Notes under the pieces: generated by a model
Told to the model about the DNA's origin: nothing
The model's input: the letters and a program-made list of their open reading frames with translations, nothing else
Databases searched by the model: none
In this document: piece after piece, positions 17,452-26,485 of the stretch
Numbering within the stretch: the first letter of the stretch is position 1
Layout of the letters: each line of letters opens with the position of its first letter
From: Bacteroidia bacterium
GTDB lineage: Bacteria; Bacteroidota; Bacteroidia; Cytophagales; Cyclobacteriaceae
DNA: 64,000 nt
Direction of reading: 5' to 3'
NCBI GenBank assembly: GCA_030425425.1
Contig: JAUIAO010000023.1
Location: 16,913-80,912, forward strand
Position numbers and translations under genes: made by a program

Positions 17452-18420
17452 ATGAACAGAATAGATCGATTAACCGCCATTCTCATTCACCTACAAGGTA
17501 AACCCAGGGTGCCGATAGAAGAGCTGGAGGAGCGGTTTGAGATGAGCCGGCGGACACTCTTTAGAGATATAAGAAGCCTGATGGAAGCTGGAGTACCAAT
17601 TGGCGGAGATGCTGGTCAGGGTTATTTCATTGTGGAAGGTTATCATTTGCCTCCAGTCGTTTTCAATAAAGAAGAAGCTGCTGCTATCCTACTGGGTGCG
17701 AAACTGATTGAAAAGAATGCTGATGATGCGGTTTCCAAGCAGTTTCAGGAAGCCATGATCAAAATAAAAGCTGTCCTTCGATACAACGACAAAGAATTTC
17801 TGGACAATCTGGATAAAAGTATTTCTGTAGTCGGTTCACCATCCACTCAACAAATCGGCTTTCCTGAGTCACATATAGGGGACATCCAGTCGGCACTGGC
17901 ATTGAAGAAAAAAATTGAAATCACGTATTTTTCCAATTACAACGAAACCATCTCTGTGCGAACGGTTTCTCCGCTTGGTTTGGTCTTTTACACTGGCAGG
18001 TGGCACCTGATTGCGCATTGTCACCTACGGGAAGATCTTAGAGATTTCAGAACAGACCGTATTCAGAAAATCCGAGTGACGAATGAAAATTACAATCCCG
18101 TTGACTATCCTGACCACTCAAGCTTTATCTATGGGATGATCGGTGGCACTGAAAAGAATGAAGGAATCATTAGGTTCAGCAAGGAAGTATCCAGATTCAT
18201 TCAGGATCAAAAATATTTTTATGGGTTTGTGAGTGAAACCAAGACAGAAAAGCATGTGGAAATGACGTTTCTTACTCCACATTATAAATATCTGGCAAGG
18301 TGGATATTGATGTTTTTATCAGAGGCAGAGGTCATTTCCCCTCCGGAATTGAAGGAGCTGGTTATAGCATATTCAGAAGAATTGACAAGACATCACAATT
18401 CCCGAACCCCAGTGACATAA
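17452..18420 (+). CDS. WYL-domain transcriptional regulator (YafY type)
   Basis: A 322-residue regulator. The N-terminal helix-turn-helix (about 1-60) includes RRTLFRDIRSLMEAGVPIGG, typical of HTH_11/DeoR-like domains. A WYL domain (about 140-215) contains RWHLIAHCHLREDLRDFRTD, where the W-Y-L signature reads W-H-L, followed by a C-terminal extension. WYL domains sense small ligands or nucleic acids. It precedes two small ligand-binding proteins and may control them. Confidence 0.88.
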   Translation: MNRIDRLTAILIHLQGKPRVPIEELEERFEMSRRTLFRDIRSLMEAGVPIGGDAGQGYFIVEGYHLPPVVFNKEEAAAILLGAKLIEKNADDAVSKQFQEAMIKIKAVLRYNDKEFLDNLDKSISVVGSPSTQQIGFPESHIGDIQSALALKKKIEITYFSNYNETISVRTVSPLGLVFYTGRWHLIAHCHLREDLRDFRTDRIQKIRVTNENYNPVDYPDHSSFIYGMIGGTEKNEGIIRFSKEVSRFIQDQKYFYGFVSETKTEKHVEMTFLTPHYKYLARWILMFLSEAEVISPPELKELVIAYSEELTRHHNSRTPVT

Positions 18421-18471
18421 GGCTGTCACTCTCGCGATTTTCTTTGTTCCATCATCAATAACAATTAAACT

Positions 18472-19107
18472 ATGGAACTTACGAAAATCAATCTACAGCA
18501 GTCAGACAAAACCTATTACAGCGCCAAAAAAGAACCACAATTGGTTCATTTGGATAGTTACTACTACCTCTCTATCTCTGGTAAAGGAGACCCGAACGGG
18601 GAATTATTCATGAAAGCGATTGAGGGAATATACTCAATCGCCTATGGAATCAAATTCCTGTGCAAAGGAGAGGACAATGATTTCACCGTACCAAAAATGG
18701 AATGCCTATGGTGGATCAATGGTGGACTCGAAAACCAACGAAATTTTATCAAAGCTAAACGTAACGATTGGAACTGGAAAATACTTCTTAGGATGCCGGA
18801 GGTCGTAGATTCTAGTCACTATTTCAAAGCCGTAAGTAATGCAAAACAGAAAAAACCTGAATTAATCAGCATATTAGAACAGGTGAAATTTGAATTGATA
18901 AATGAAGGAGATTGTGTTCAGATTCTGCATTTGGGATCTTATGAAGAAGAGACACCCAACATCCTGAAAATGATTAATTACATTCAGGAAAATGGATGGA
19001 AAATCACAAATTACCACAAAGAAATCTACCTGACTGATCCTCGGAAAACAGCGACAGAAAAACTCAAAACCATCCTGAGATATCAGGTCCAAACTAGTAA
19101 GCCATGA
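18472..19107 (+). CDS. GyrI-like small-molecule-binding protein
   Basis: A 211-residue protein resembling the stand-alone GyrI-like (SOUL/GyrI fold) family. Support comes from the LVHLDSYYYLSISGKGDPNG start block, the ECLWWINGG segment and the late HLGSYEEETPNILKMI block, which matches the usual 'GPYxEexxt' region of GyrI domains. No DNA-binding domain is attached. It overlaps the next gene by 4 nt (ATGA), so the two are co-transcribed, probably under the WYL regulator 51 nt upstream. Confidence 0.75.
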   Translation: MELTKINLQQSDKTYYSAKKEPQLVHLDSYYYLSISGKGDPNGELFMKAIEGIYSIAYGIKFLCKGEDNDFTVPKMECLWWINGGLENQRNFIKAKRNDWNWKILLRMPEVVDSSHYFKAVSNAKQKKPELISILEQVKFELINEGDCVQILHLGSYEEETPNILKMINYIQENGWKITNYHKEIYLTDPRKTATEKLKTILRYQVQTSKP

Positions 19108-19481
19108 GCATTAAATCACAAGGACTCAGAACCACCATCTACAAGGTAGATGATCTGAAGCAAGCAAAAATTTGGTATGCAAAAGCCTTCGGTACAGAAC
19201 CCTATTTTGATGAGGAGTATTATGTTGGATTCAACATTGCAGGATATGAATTAGGACTATTGCCTGAAGAAAAATCTGGCATCAAAACTGAAAATGTGCT
19301 TTCTTATTGGTCGGTGGAAGACATCATCGACTCCTATGACAAAATGGTCTCGTCAGGGGCAAAAGAATTGGAAACGCCTAATGAGGTAGGCGGAGGAATC
19401 CTGGTGGCGCTGGTAAAAGATCCTTGGCAAAATGTAATAGGTCTGATCTATAATCCGCATTTCTCTTTGGACACTAAGTAA
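19104..19481 (+). CDS. VOC-family (glyoxalase-like) protein
   Basis: A 125-residue vicinal-oxygen-chelate protein. It shows the beta-alpha-beta-beta-beta arrangement with DDLKQAKIWYAKAFG near the start and a closing KDPWQNVIGLIYNPHF block. It could bind a small molecule or a metal, but the substrate is unknown. It is coupled by a 4-nt overlap to the GyrI-like gene, a pairing that suggests a small detoxification or resistance unit. Confidence 0.8.
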   Translation: MSIKSQGLRTTIYKVDDLKQAKIWYAKAFGTEPYFDEEYYVGFNIAGYELGLLPEEKSGIKTENVLSYWSVEDIIDSYDKMVSSGAKELETPNEVGGGILVALVKDPWQNVIGLIYNPHFSLDTK

Positions 19482-19530
19482 TGGAGTAGAGTGGTTTTAT
19501 GTATTTTTAAGCAAACCAAAACTTATTAAT

Positions 19531-19743
19531 ATGAAAATGATCAAAGGAATTGCCATGATTGCCGTTGGTATCTTTTTAATCTACTGGGCACAAACTCATT
19601 CTCCTAACAGCCTTGAAAAAGTAATTGGCAATGCGTTTTCTGGTGGATATACACTATCAGAACCATGGTATTATGTCTGCCTGGGAGGGGGAATCCTCGT
19701 TGGAATAGTAGGTGTTCTGCAGACTTATAAGGCACTCAAATAA
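19531..19743 (+). CDS. Small two-helix membrane protein, unknown
   Basis: A 70-residue protein with hydrophobic segments at about 3-20 (GIAMIAVGIFLIYWA) and 46-66 (YYVCLGGGILVGIVGVLQ), so it probably spans the inner membrane twice. I recognise no named family. It follows the VOC gene by 49 nt and is followed by a strong hairpin terminator. Confidence 0.6.
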   Translation: MKMIKGIAMIAVGIFLIYWAQTHSPNSLEKVIGNAFSGGYTLSEPWYYVCLGGGILVGIVGVLQTYKALK

Positions 19744-19762
19744 GTCGCCCATGTCATTAAAA

Positions 19763-19793
19763 AAGGCCCACAACCAAAAGGTTGATGGGCCTT
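19763..19793. terminator. Strong terminator, mainly for the minus-strand Ig-like repeat gene
   Basis: AAGGCCCA-CAACC pairs with GGTTG-A-TGGGCCTT around an AAAA loop. Read on the minus strand it is followed by a T run, so it terminates the 19818-21551 gene well. On the plus strand the T tract is poor. Confidence 0.9.
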
Positions 19794-19817
19794 ATCATTC
19801 ATCAGTCAAATATTGAA

Positions 19818-21551
19818 TTATCTAATATAGAAAATAATTTCCTCTGTAGATTCATTATTCAAAAAGTCTTTGGCCTTTATGATCATTTTATGTTTTCCCT
19901 TACTGAATCTTGTGATCAATCCTGCATAAGGCCTGAAGTCTGCTCCATCCAGGCTGTAACTCAGACTGCTCACCCCAGAAGTCTGGTCGGTAGCCGAAAG
20001 GAATACCCCTGATGTAATAGGATAAACCAGTTTTTTCTCATTGTTACCCGTGCTTCCGGTGTTAAATTGTACAAAAATATCCGGAGGAGTAGCATCCAGA
20101 TAGAAGCTGAACTTCGCGATATTCCGGTTGTTCACATTATCATATCCGTAATAGTTTAAAGTCTTAAATCCTTCTCCAGACAAGGTAAACGCTTCCTGAT
20201 AGTCCTCCTCGCCGGCAGTACCTGCTATGTTGTAGGTGATTTTTTGCAAGCCAGATTCTGGGTCAGATCCTCTCAACCTAATTTTAGAAAATGGACCAAT
20301 GAACAAACTATCTGATCTCGTAAATGAATAATTCTGAATAGAATGGCTGATTACAGGCCCGGTCAAATCCACGTAAAACTTATTCACGTTGTGTTTAAAT
20401 TCTTCATATCCTCCTCTACCAACATATCTGGTCTTTTTGCTATCAGTTGTTGAGTTTTCGAGATTATCCACTGAATAGTATTTCACCAGGTGCACTCCAG
20501 AAATGCTCGGCAAATAGAACGGTTCTGTATATTTTTCAAACTCATCGCTATCCACAGAGTACATGATGTCTTTCACTCCTACCTTATTATCCACTGCCGT
20601 TAATTTCAGTTTGGTTCGCCCAGAGAAATATACTTCGTCATCTACTATAAACCGATCTCCCAGTACGTCTGCCACCATGAGAGGTGCTGACTTGTCGAGA
20701 TAAAAATCAAACTTCTGATCCTCCTCTTTATTTCCCACAAAGTCTACTGAATAGAAATATACAGTATGTTCTCCTTCATCCAATTCGGCAAACGGAAGTT
20801 CATTCCCGTTATATTTTTTAAAATTCCCGTTATCGAATTTGAAGAAAATATCTTTTGTTCCCGATAGATCATCAGATGAGAGAATGTACATTTTGGAGGA
20901 TGTTGCCACCACATTGTCAGCAGTTATTCCATTCACATTGAAATCACTCACAGGCGCATCGCCATCGATGGTAAAAGTCAAAGAATTTTCCTTCTCTTGA
21001 TTACCTACCTGATCCTCACTTTTGAATTTTACTACAAATTCTCCAGGCTCATCAAACTTCAATGTGCCGGCATACGGGGCAAAAGCCTGATCATTGATGG
21101 AGAATTCTAATTTTCTTACTCCAGACATCTGGTCTTTGGCGGTGAGATCAATCTCTAATCCGGCCTGGTAAAAAATAGTCCCCTGATAAACGTTTTTACT
21201 GACATTGGTATATTCAACAGAGGTCACCGGAGCAATCCCATCAGCATAGACTTCATACATGACCTCAGTATCCGGCACTATCTGCATGGTCTCTTTATCC
21301 ACCGCGTTTCGCGATCGGATATAATTCAACCCCTCTGTGTCCAAATAAAATGGATCTGAATATTGTGGTGTTTTATCACTCTTTAACCTATTCAGATCTT
21401 TACCGTCAGGTGAATCTGAAACGAATAGATAAAGTGGCGTGCTTTTTCTCCAATATAGTGCACCAGTAGAATCTACATAATGCGTAGGGCGCTGCTGTGC
21501 ACTCAATGTTGTTATCAGCAGCACGAATAATCCTCCTAAAAAATATTTCAT
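19818..21551 (-). CDS. Exported protein with Ig-like OmpL47-type repeats
   Basis: A 577-residue exported protein with a Sec signal peptide (about 1-18, ending TLSAQ). After an N-terminal region it contains about five imperfect repeats of roughly 85-100 residues. Each has the pattern SGVxxLxYSLDGxxFxPY followed by a YYSVDNxxN-like strand and a new 'LDKSAP' or 'VDLTGP' start, as in OmpL47-type beta-sandwich domains. Likely in the periplasm or on the surface. It follows a TPR sensor kinase gene by only 10 nt, so the two are co-expressed. No enzymatic motif is visible. Confidence 0.75.
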   Translation of the reverse strand: MKYFLGGLFVLLITTLSAQQRPTHYVDSTGALYWRKSTPLYLFVSDSPDGKDLNRLKSDKTPQYSDPFYLDTEGLNYIRSRNAVDKETMQIVPDTEVMYEVYADGIAPVTSVEYTNVSKNVYQGTIFYQAGLEIDLTAKDQMSGVRKLEFSINDQAFAPYAGTLKFDEPGEFVVKFKSEDQVGNQEKENSLTFTIDGDAPVSDFNVNGITADNVVATSSKMYILSSDDLSGTKDIFFKFDNGNFKKYNGNELPFAELDEGEHTVYFYSVDFVGNKEEDQKFDFYLDKSAPLMVADVLGDRFIVDDEVYFSGRTKLKLTAVDNKVGVKDIMYSVDSDEFEKYTEPFYLPSISGVHLVKYYSVDNLENSTTDSKKTRYVGRGGYEEFKHNVNKFYVDLTGPVISHSIQNYSFTRSDSLFIGPFSKIRLRGSDPESGLQKITYNIAGTAGEEDYQEAFTLSGEGFKTLNYYGYDNVNNRNIAKFSFYLDATPPDIFVQFNTGSTGNNEKKLVYPITSGVFLSATDQTSGVSSLSYSLDGADFRPYAGLITRFSKGKHKMIIKAKDFLNNESTEEIIFYIR

Positions 21552-21561
21552 TTTTTTGATG

Positions 21562-23292
21562 TTAGACTAATTGCGTTTTTTGAACCTTAGAAAACTGAAT
21601 TGAAAACTCTGTACCATGTCCTACAGTGCTTTCCACATTGATTTCTCCACCAGCTTGTTCTACCAGTTCTTTTGTAAGTATCAATCCTAAACCAGAACCT
21701 TTTTCCTTGGCAGTTCCTTCCGAACTTCGATTGGTTTTGATATCAAAAAGTGATTGCATTTTCTGGAAAGACATTCCAATACCCGAATCTTTCACCTTCA
21801 CGTAAGTGCCTTGATCATCGGCTACATAAAGCAGCGCCACCTCTCCTCCTATCGGAGTAAACTTAATGGCATTTTGCAATAAGTTCCTGATAGCAATTTT
21901 CAACATCTGAGGATCTGTGACCAAAATATCTTCCTCGGTTACATTGGCTACAAGCTTGATCTTTTTCTTTTCAGCAGCAGTCTGTAGCAATTGTATTGTT
22001 TCATCCACAATAGGCTTGATGTTAAACTCCGTGATTTCAGGATCATGCTTTTGGATTTGGGACTTGGACCATGCCAATAGATTATCAAGCAGCGACGCAC
22101 TATTTACCAGCTCAGATTCCATTCCGCTCAATGCTGATTTCAAATCATCTGGAATATCAAATACGTCTATGTAAGTAAAAAAGCCCTGTAGTGACTTGAT
22201 TGGGCTTCTTAAGTCATGAGATATGATCGAGAAAATTCTATCTTTCGTATGATTGGCAGTTTCCAGTTCTTGCCTTTGATTCTCAATCCTTACATTCTTA
22301 TCTGCCAGCTCATCTCGGTGCTTTTTGGTTTTGCGCACATTTATTAGAATCAATATCGTAATTACGAAAAGTGCCCCAGCCACCACAATCAGAGAGTTTC
22401 TGAAATACTTTAGTTTCTGATTTGCTTCCTGCTGAGCCTTGGCCTCCAGCTCGCTTACCTGTTTACTTTTTTCAAGTAATTGTATTTCTACTTCTTTTCT
22501 ACTCAGATTAGAATAAAGACTTTGGTTAATCGAATCTTTTTTCTGGATTTCCTCTTCCTGCCTTTTTATTTCAAGCTGCTTTTTCAGCAATTCATTCTCC
22601 TTTTGGGTAGCAATGAGTTCCTTCTCGATACGTTCCTGTACCAGCTGTTTCTTCGTTTCTTTTACTTCTTCGCCTTGAACCTCTTTATTCATGGCTTTGT
22701 AGTATTCGAAATAATAAAGAGACTTTTCAGCATCACCCATTTTCTCATAAGTCTCAGAAAGCATGCCGTAGACACTGCGCATTTGATTGATGTCATACCG
22801 CTCTCTGGATAAGTCCAATGCTTCTTCCAGTGCTTTGATCGATTCATCATACCGATCTAATCTATTGAGCACTACAGACATATTAACTAACGCAGAAACC
22901 ATTCCTACCTCCTCCTTATTCGCTCTTCGAGCGGCAAGTGTTCTGGTGAAATGATCGAGTGACTTTTCATAATTCCCCAAATCTGCATTGAGCATACCCA
23001 GGTTGTTATTCAGCATAGCTATTCCATTTTCATTGGCTACCTGCTCATTTAGCTCCAGTGACTTCTCGTAATAATCTGCGGCCTGTTGATAATGGTTGTT
23101 GTTCCAATAGACAAACGCCGCATCATTGAGTGCTCCTGAGGCTCCTCTCAAATCATTTTCCTCCAGTAAGTATTCATATTTCTCGAGACTCTTGATAACG
23201 ATACCGGAATCGCTTTTGGACAAAGGATGTACCTGAGCCTTCAAAGAAAGGACAATTGCGATAAATAAAAAGCTAAGAACTGTTCTAGTCAT
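21562..23292 (-). CDS. TPR-containing sensor histidine kinase
   Basis: A 576-residue kinase. A signal peptide (1-20) leads into tetratricopeptide repeats (about 45-205) predicted to be periplasmic. A long charged coiled coil (205-297) follows, then one membrane helix (about 300-318) and a cytoplasmic kinase core. The core has IISHDLRSPI (His359), NLLQNAIKFTPIGG and GSGLGLILTKELV. This is the common Bacteroidota TPR-kinase design. No response regulator is adjacent. The partner gene 10 nt downstream encodes an exported repeat protein, which may be a co-sensor or an output. Confidence 0.9.
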   Translation of the reverse strand: MTRTVLSFLFIAIVLSLKAQVHPLSKSDSGIVIKSLEKYEYLLEENDLRGASGALNDAAFVYWNNNHYQQAADYYEKSLELNEQVANENGIAMLNNNLGMLNADLGNYEKSLDHFTRTLAARRANKEEVGMVSALVNMSVVLNRLDRYDESIKALEEALDLSRERYDINQMRSVYGMLSETYEKMGDAEKSLYYFEYYKAMNKEVQGEEVKETKKQLVQERIEKELIATQKENELLKKQLEIKRQEEEIQKKDSINQSLYSNLSRKEVEIQLLEKSKQVSELEAKAQQEANQKLKYFRNSLIVVAGALFVITILILINVRKTKKHRDELADKNVRIENQRQELETANHTKDRIFSIISHDLRSPIKSLQGFFTYIDVFDIPDDLKSALSGMESELVNSASLLDNLLAWSKSQIQKHDPEITEFNIKPIVDETIQLLQTAAEKKKIKLVANVTEEDILVTDPQMLKIAIRNLLQNAIKFTPIGGEVALLYVADDQGTYVKVKDSGIGMSFQKMQSLFDIKTNRSSEGTAKEKGSGLGLILTKELVEQAGGEINVESTVGHGTEFSIQFSKVQKTQLV

Positions 23293-23465
23293 AAATTTGG
23301 TTGATGTCTAGCTGCCAGTTGGACATACAAAATAACCGAATATTCACTTATGATATGATCACAAAGCTTACTTTAATATTAACAATTGTTCGGGCAATAA
23401 GGAAATAATCGACTAAAAGGCTCTTGAAGTTGATTAATCGAAACATTTATAATTTGAGTAAAACC

Positions 23466-23495
23466 AAAAAAAGCACCTGATCAGGTGCTTTTTTT
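23466..23495. terminator. Terminator after lpdA
   Basis: A perfect palindrome, AAAAAAAGCACCTGA with its reverse complement, lies 18 nt past the lpdA stop and ends the sucA-sucB-lpdA transcript. It is symmetrical and could work in both directions. Confidence 0.92.
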
Positions 23496-23512
23496 GTCTA
23501 AAAAGAATTTTA

Positions 23513-24910
23513 TCACATGTGTAAAGGCCGATTGTCTGTGGCTGCCAGACAGGCTTCTTTTACCGCTTCCATGTAGGTAGGGTGAGCATGTGACATTCTG
23601 GTCACATCTTCAGCTGACGCCCGGAACTCCATAGCTGTCACAGCTGAGGCGATCATATCCGCAGCTCTGGCTCCTATAATATGTACTCCCAAAATTTCAT
23701 CGGTTTCTTTATCTGCCAGCACTTTTACCATCCCATCTACATCCATGGACGCTCGCGCTCTTCCAAGTGCCTTAAATGGAAACTTACCGATTTTGAATTT
23801 TTTGCCTTGATCTTTTAACTGCTCTTCTGTGTATCCTACACTAGCCACTTCGGGCCATGTATATACCACCCCCGGAATCAAATTATAATTGATATGCGGT
23901 TTTTGTCCGGCCATTTGCTCAGCTACAAACACACCTTCTTCCTCGGCCTTGTGAGCAAGCATAGCTCCTTTCACTACATCACCAATGGCCCAGATATTGT
24001 CGATATTCGTTTTCAAATGATCGTCAACCTCGATCTGGCCTCTCTCTGAAACCTTCACACCAACATTTTCTAATCCCAGCCCGTCAGTATATGGCTTTCT
24101 TCCAATAGAAACGAGGCAATAATCTCCTTTTAATTCTAAATCTTCTCCCTTTGGCGTTTCAGCTACCACAGTTACTTCTTTGCCCTTAGTCTCAACTTTA
24201 GTGACTTTGTGCCCCAGGTAAAAATCAAAACCCAGTTTTTTGAGCGACTTCTGCAGCTCTTTTCCCATAGTGCCATCCATCGTAGGTATGATATTATCCA
24301 TGTATTCTACCACTGACACTTTGGAGCCGATTCTGGCATAAACTGAACCTAATTCCAATCCAATCACGCCTCCACCAATGATCACCAGATGCTTTGGTAT
24401 TTCCTTCAATTCCAATGCTTCTGTGCTAGTGATAACTCTCTTTTTATCAAGTTTGATGAAGGGTAATGTGGCGGGTTTTGATCCCGTGGCAATAATTACC
24501 TTTTCAGAAGTAATTGTTTTTTCTTCCTTTTCAGACTTCACCACGATGGTGTTTTTGTCTTTAAATGAACCAACACCTTCCAAGACTTCAATCTTGTTCT
24601 TTTTCATCAAGTATGAAATACCATCGACGTTCTGCTTTACCACATCCGACTTTCTGGCAATCATTTGTTTGAAATTGACTTTTGGTTTATTTATATCAAT
24701 TCCATGCTCTTTGAAAGTGCTCTCAGCATTGTGGTAATGCTCCGATGAATCCAACAACGCTTTGGACGGAATACAACCTACATTCAAACACGTTCCACCC
24801 AGCGTTGGGTATTTCTCGATAATGGCTGTTTTGAACCCTAATTGAGCAGCTCTGATGGCTGCTACATATCCTCCAGGACCTGATCCTATTACTGTTACCT
24901 GATAATCCAT
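23513..24910 (-). CDS. lpdA: Dihydrolipoyl dehydrogenase
   Basis: The E3 component that reoxidises lipoyl groups of 2-oxoacid dehydrogenases, 465 residues. It shows the FAD-binding GSGPGGYVAAIRAAQLG, the redox disulfide in GGTCLNVGCIPSK, the NAD motif IGGGVIGLELGSVYA and the C-terminal catalytic HAHPTYME. It lies 24 nt downstream of the E2 gene in the sucA-sucB-lpdA operon, so it is the E3 of 2-oxoglutarate dehydrogenase and may also serve other complexes. Confidence 0.97.
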   Translation of the reverse strand: MDYQVTVIGSGPGGYVAAIRAAQLGFKTAIIEKYPTLGGTCLNVGCIPSKALLDSSEHYHNAESTFKEHGIDINKPKVNFKQMIARKSDVVKQNVDGISYLMKKNKIEVLEGVGSFKDKNTIVVKSEKEEKTITSEKVIIATGSKPATLPFIKLDKKRVITSTEALELKEIPKHLVIIGGGVIGLELGSVYARIGSKVSVVEYMDNIIPTMDGTMGKELQKSLKKLGFDFYLGHKVTKVETKGKEVTVVAETPKGEDLELKGDYCLVSIGRKPYTDGLGLENVGVKVSERGQIEVDDHLKTNIDNIWAIGDVVKGAMLAHKAEEEGVFVAEQMAGQKPHINYNLIPGVVYTWPEVASVGYTEEQLKDQGKKFKIGKFPFKALGRARASMDVDGMVKVLADKETDEILGVHIIGARAADMIASAVTAMEFRASAEDVTRMSHAHPTYMEAVKEACLAATDNRPLHM

Positions 24911-24934
24911 TTTTTTCTGGTTTTAGTTAATCAA

Positions 24935-26479
24935 TCAAACACCAAGAAGAATTCTTGTTGGGTCTTCCAAAAGCTCTTTTATTCTTACCAGGAAGCTTAC
25001 AGATTCTCTACCATCAATCGTCCTGTGGTCGTAAGATAGTGCTACATACATCACCGGCCTAATCACTACCTCACCGTTCTCAGCAACTGGTCGCTGCACG
25101 ATGTTGTGCATTCCCAAAATTGCAGATTGTGGAGCGTTGATGATAGGTGTTGACAGCATAGAGCCAAAGATTCCACCATTGGTGATGGTAAATGTCCCTC
25201 CTTGCATTTCGTCGATGCTTAGTTTTCCATCGCGAGCCTTTGTAGCCAATCTGATAACTTCCTTCTCGATCTGATCAAAAGAAAGAGATTCAGCATTTCT
25301 AATTACAGGCACCACCAGTCCCTTTGGCGTGGATACTGCAATAGATACATCACAATAATCATGGTACACGATCTCATCCCCATCGATGGCTGCATTTACA
25401 GCTGGCCAGTCTTTGAGTGCCATGGTCACAGCTTTGGTGAAAAAGGACATGAAACCAAGACCAACCTCGTGCTTGTCTTTGAAACTCTCCTTGTATTTCT
25501 TACGAATATCCATTATTGGCTGCATATTCACCTCATTGAATGTGGTGAGCATGGCCGTCTCATTTTTCACAGATACTAATCTCTTCGAGATTGTCTTTCT
25601 CAAAGAAGACATTTTCTTCCTATCCTGTTCCCTGCTCACGCCGGAATTGATAGTTGGTGCTTCATACTGAGGTTTAGAAGGTGCTGATTGCTCAGGTTTA
25701 GGTGCTGACTTAGGCGCTTCTGCTTTTGGTGCAGGTTTCTCAGCTTTCAAAGCATCTTCTTTGGTAATCCTCCCGTCCTTTCCTGTTCCTTTTATATCAC
25801 TAGCAGACAATCCTTTTTCCTGCATGATTTTAGATGCTGCAGGTGAAGCATGTCCGGCCGCATAAGATTGATTTTGTGAATCTACAGAATCAGATTCTGA
25901 AGAGCTTTCAGGAGAATCAGCCTTTGATGATGAAAAACCTTCAGTCACTTCAATTTTGCATAAAAGGGCTCCTATCTCTAGTGTTTCACCTTCCGGAGCA
26001 ATGATTTGAAGTTTTCCGGGAGCTTCTGCAGTTAATTCAAAAGTAGCTTTGTCTGATTCGATCTCAGCAATCACTTCGTCCATTTCCACTTCATCACCAT
26101 CTTTCTTCACCCAGGTAGAAATTGTGACTTCATTGATCGACTCACCCACCGTAGGTACGTGCATTTCCTTGATCTCACCTGTTGGTTCCGAATTGCCTGT
26201 AGCTGGCTCCTCTTTGGTTTCAGGTTCTGGTGATGCTTCGGCTTTTGACTCATCAATCTCACATAATACGGCACCGATATCTATGGTATCTCCTTCCTGC
26301 GCAACGACTTTTAGTTGTCCTGCAGCCTCAGCCGTCACCTCAAATGTGGCTTTGTCCGACTCCAGCTCGCAAATCACCTCATCCATGGCCACTATATCTC
26401 CGTCCTTCTTAGTCCATTGAGCTACGGTAACTTCCGTGATCGATTCACCTACCGTAGGTACTTTCATTGTAAGGCTCAT
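24935..26479 (-). CDS. sucB: 2-oxoglutarate dehydrogenase E2, dihydrolipoyl succinyltransferase
   Basis: E2 of the 2-oxoglutarate dehydrogenase complex, 514 residues. It has two N-terminal lipoyl domains (about 1-77 and 107-182), each with the lipoylation site ESDKATFE. An acidic linker leads to a peripheral-subunit-binding domain (about 214-246, [15 protein letters not shown]). The catalytic domain ends with the active-site [14 protein letters not shown]. coli SucB has only one lipoyl domain. It lies between sucA (6 nt) and lpdA (24 nt), and the context supports succinyl over acetyl specificity. Confidence 0.95.
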   Translation of the reverse strand: MSLTMKVPTVGESITEVTVAQWTKKDGDIVAMDEVICELESDKATFEVTAEAAGQLKVVAQEGDTIDIGAVLCEIDESKAEASPEPETKEEPATGNSEPTGEIKEMHVPTVGESINEVTISTWVKKDGDEVEMDEVIAEIESDKATFELTAEAPGKLQIIAPEGETLEIGALLCKIEVTEGFSSSKADSPESSSESDSVDSQNQSYAAGHASPAASKIMQEKGLSASDIKGTGKDGRITKEDALKAEKPAPKAEAPKSAPKPEQSAPSKPQYEAPTINSGVSREQDRKKMSSLRKTISKRLVSVKNETAMLTTFNEVNMQPIMDIRKKYKESFKDKHEVGLGFMSFFTKAVTMALKDWPAVNAAIDGDEIVYHDYCDVSIAVSTPKGLVVPVIRNAESLSFDQIEKEVIRLATKARDGKLSIDEMQGGTFTITNGGIFGSMLSTPIINAPQSAILGMHNIVQRPVAENGEVVIRPVMYVALSYDHRTIDGRESVSFLVRIKELLEDPTRILLGV

Positions 26480-26485
26480 AATTTC

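Noticed and set aside
22480-22812. 110-residue plus-strand ORF rich in Phe and Leu
   Set aside because: It is the antisense of the Glu/Lys-rich coiled coil of the TPR kinase; GAA/AAG codons give TTC/CTT on the other strand.
26049-26420. 123-residue Ser-rich plus-strand ORF
   Set aside because: It is a shadow of the repeated lipoyl domains of sucB, with no start context or family match.
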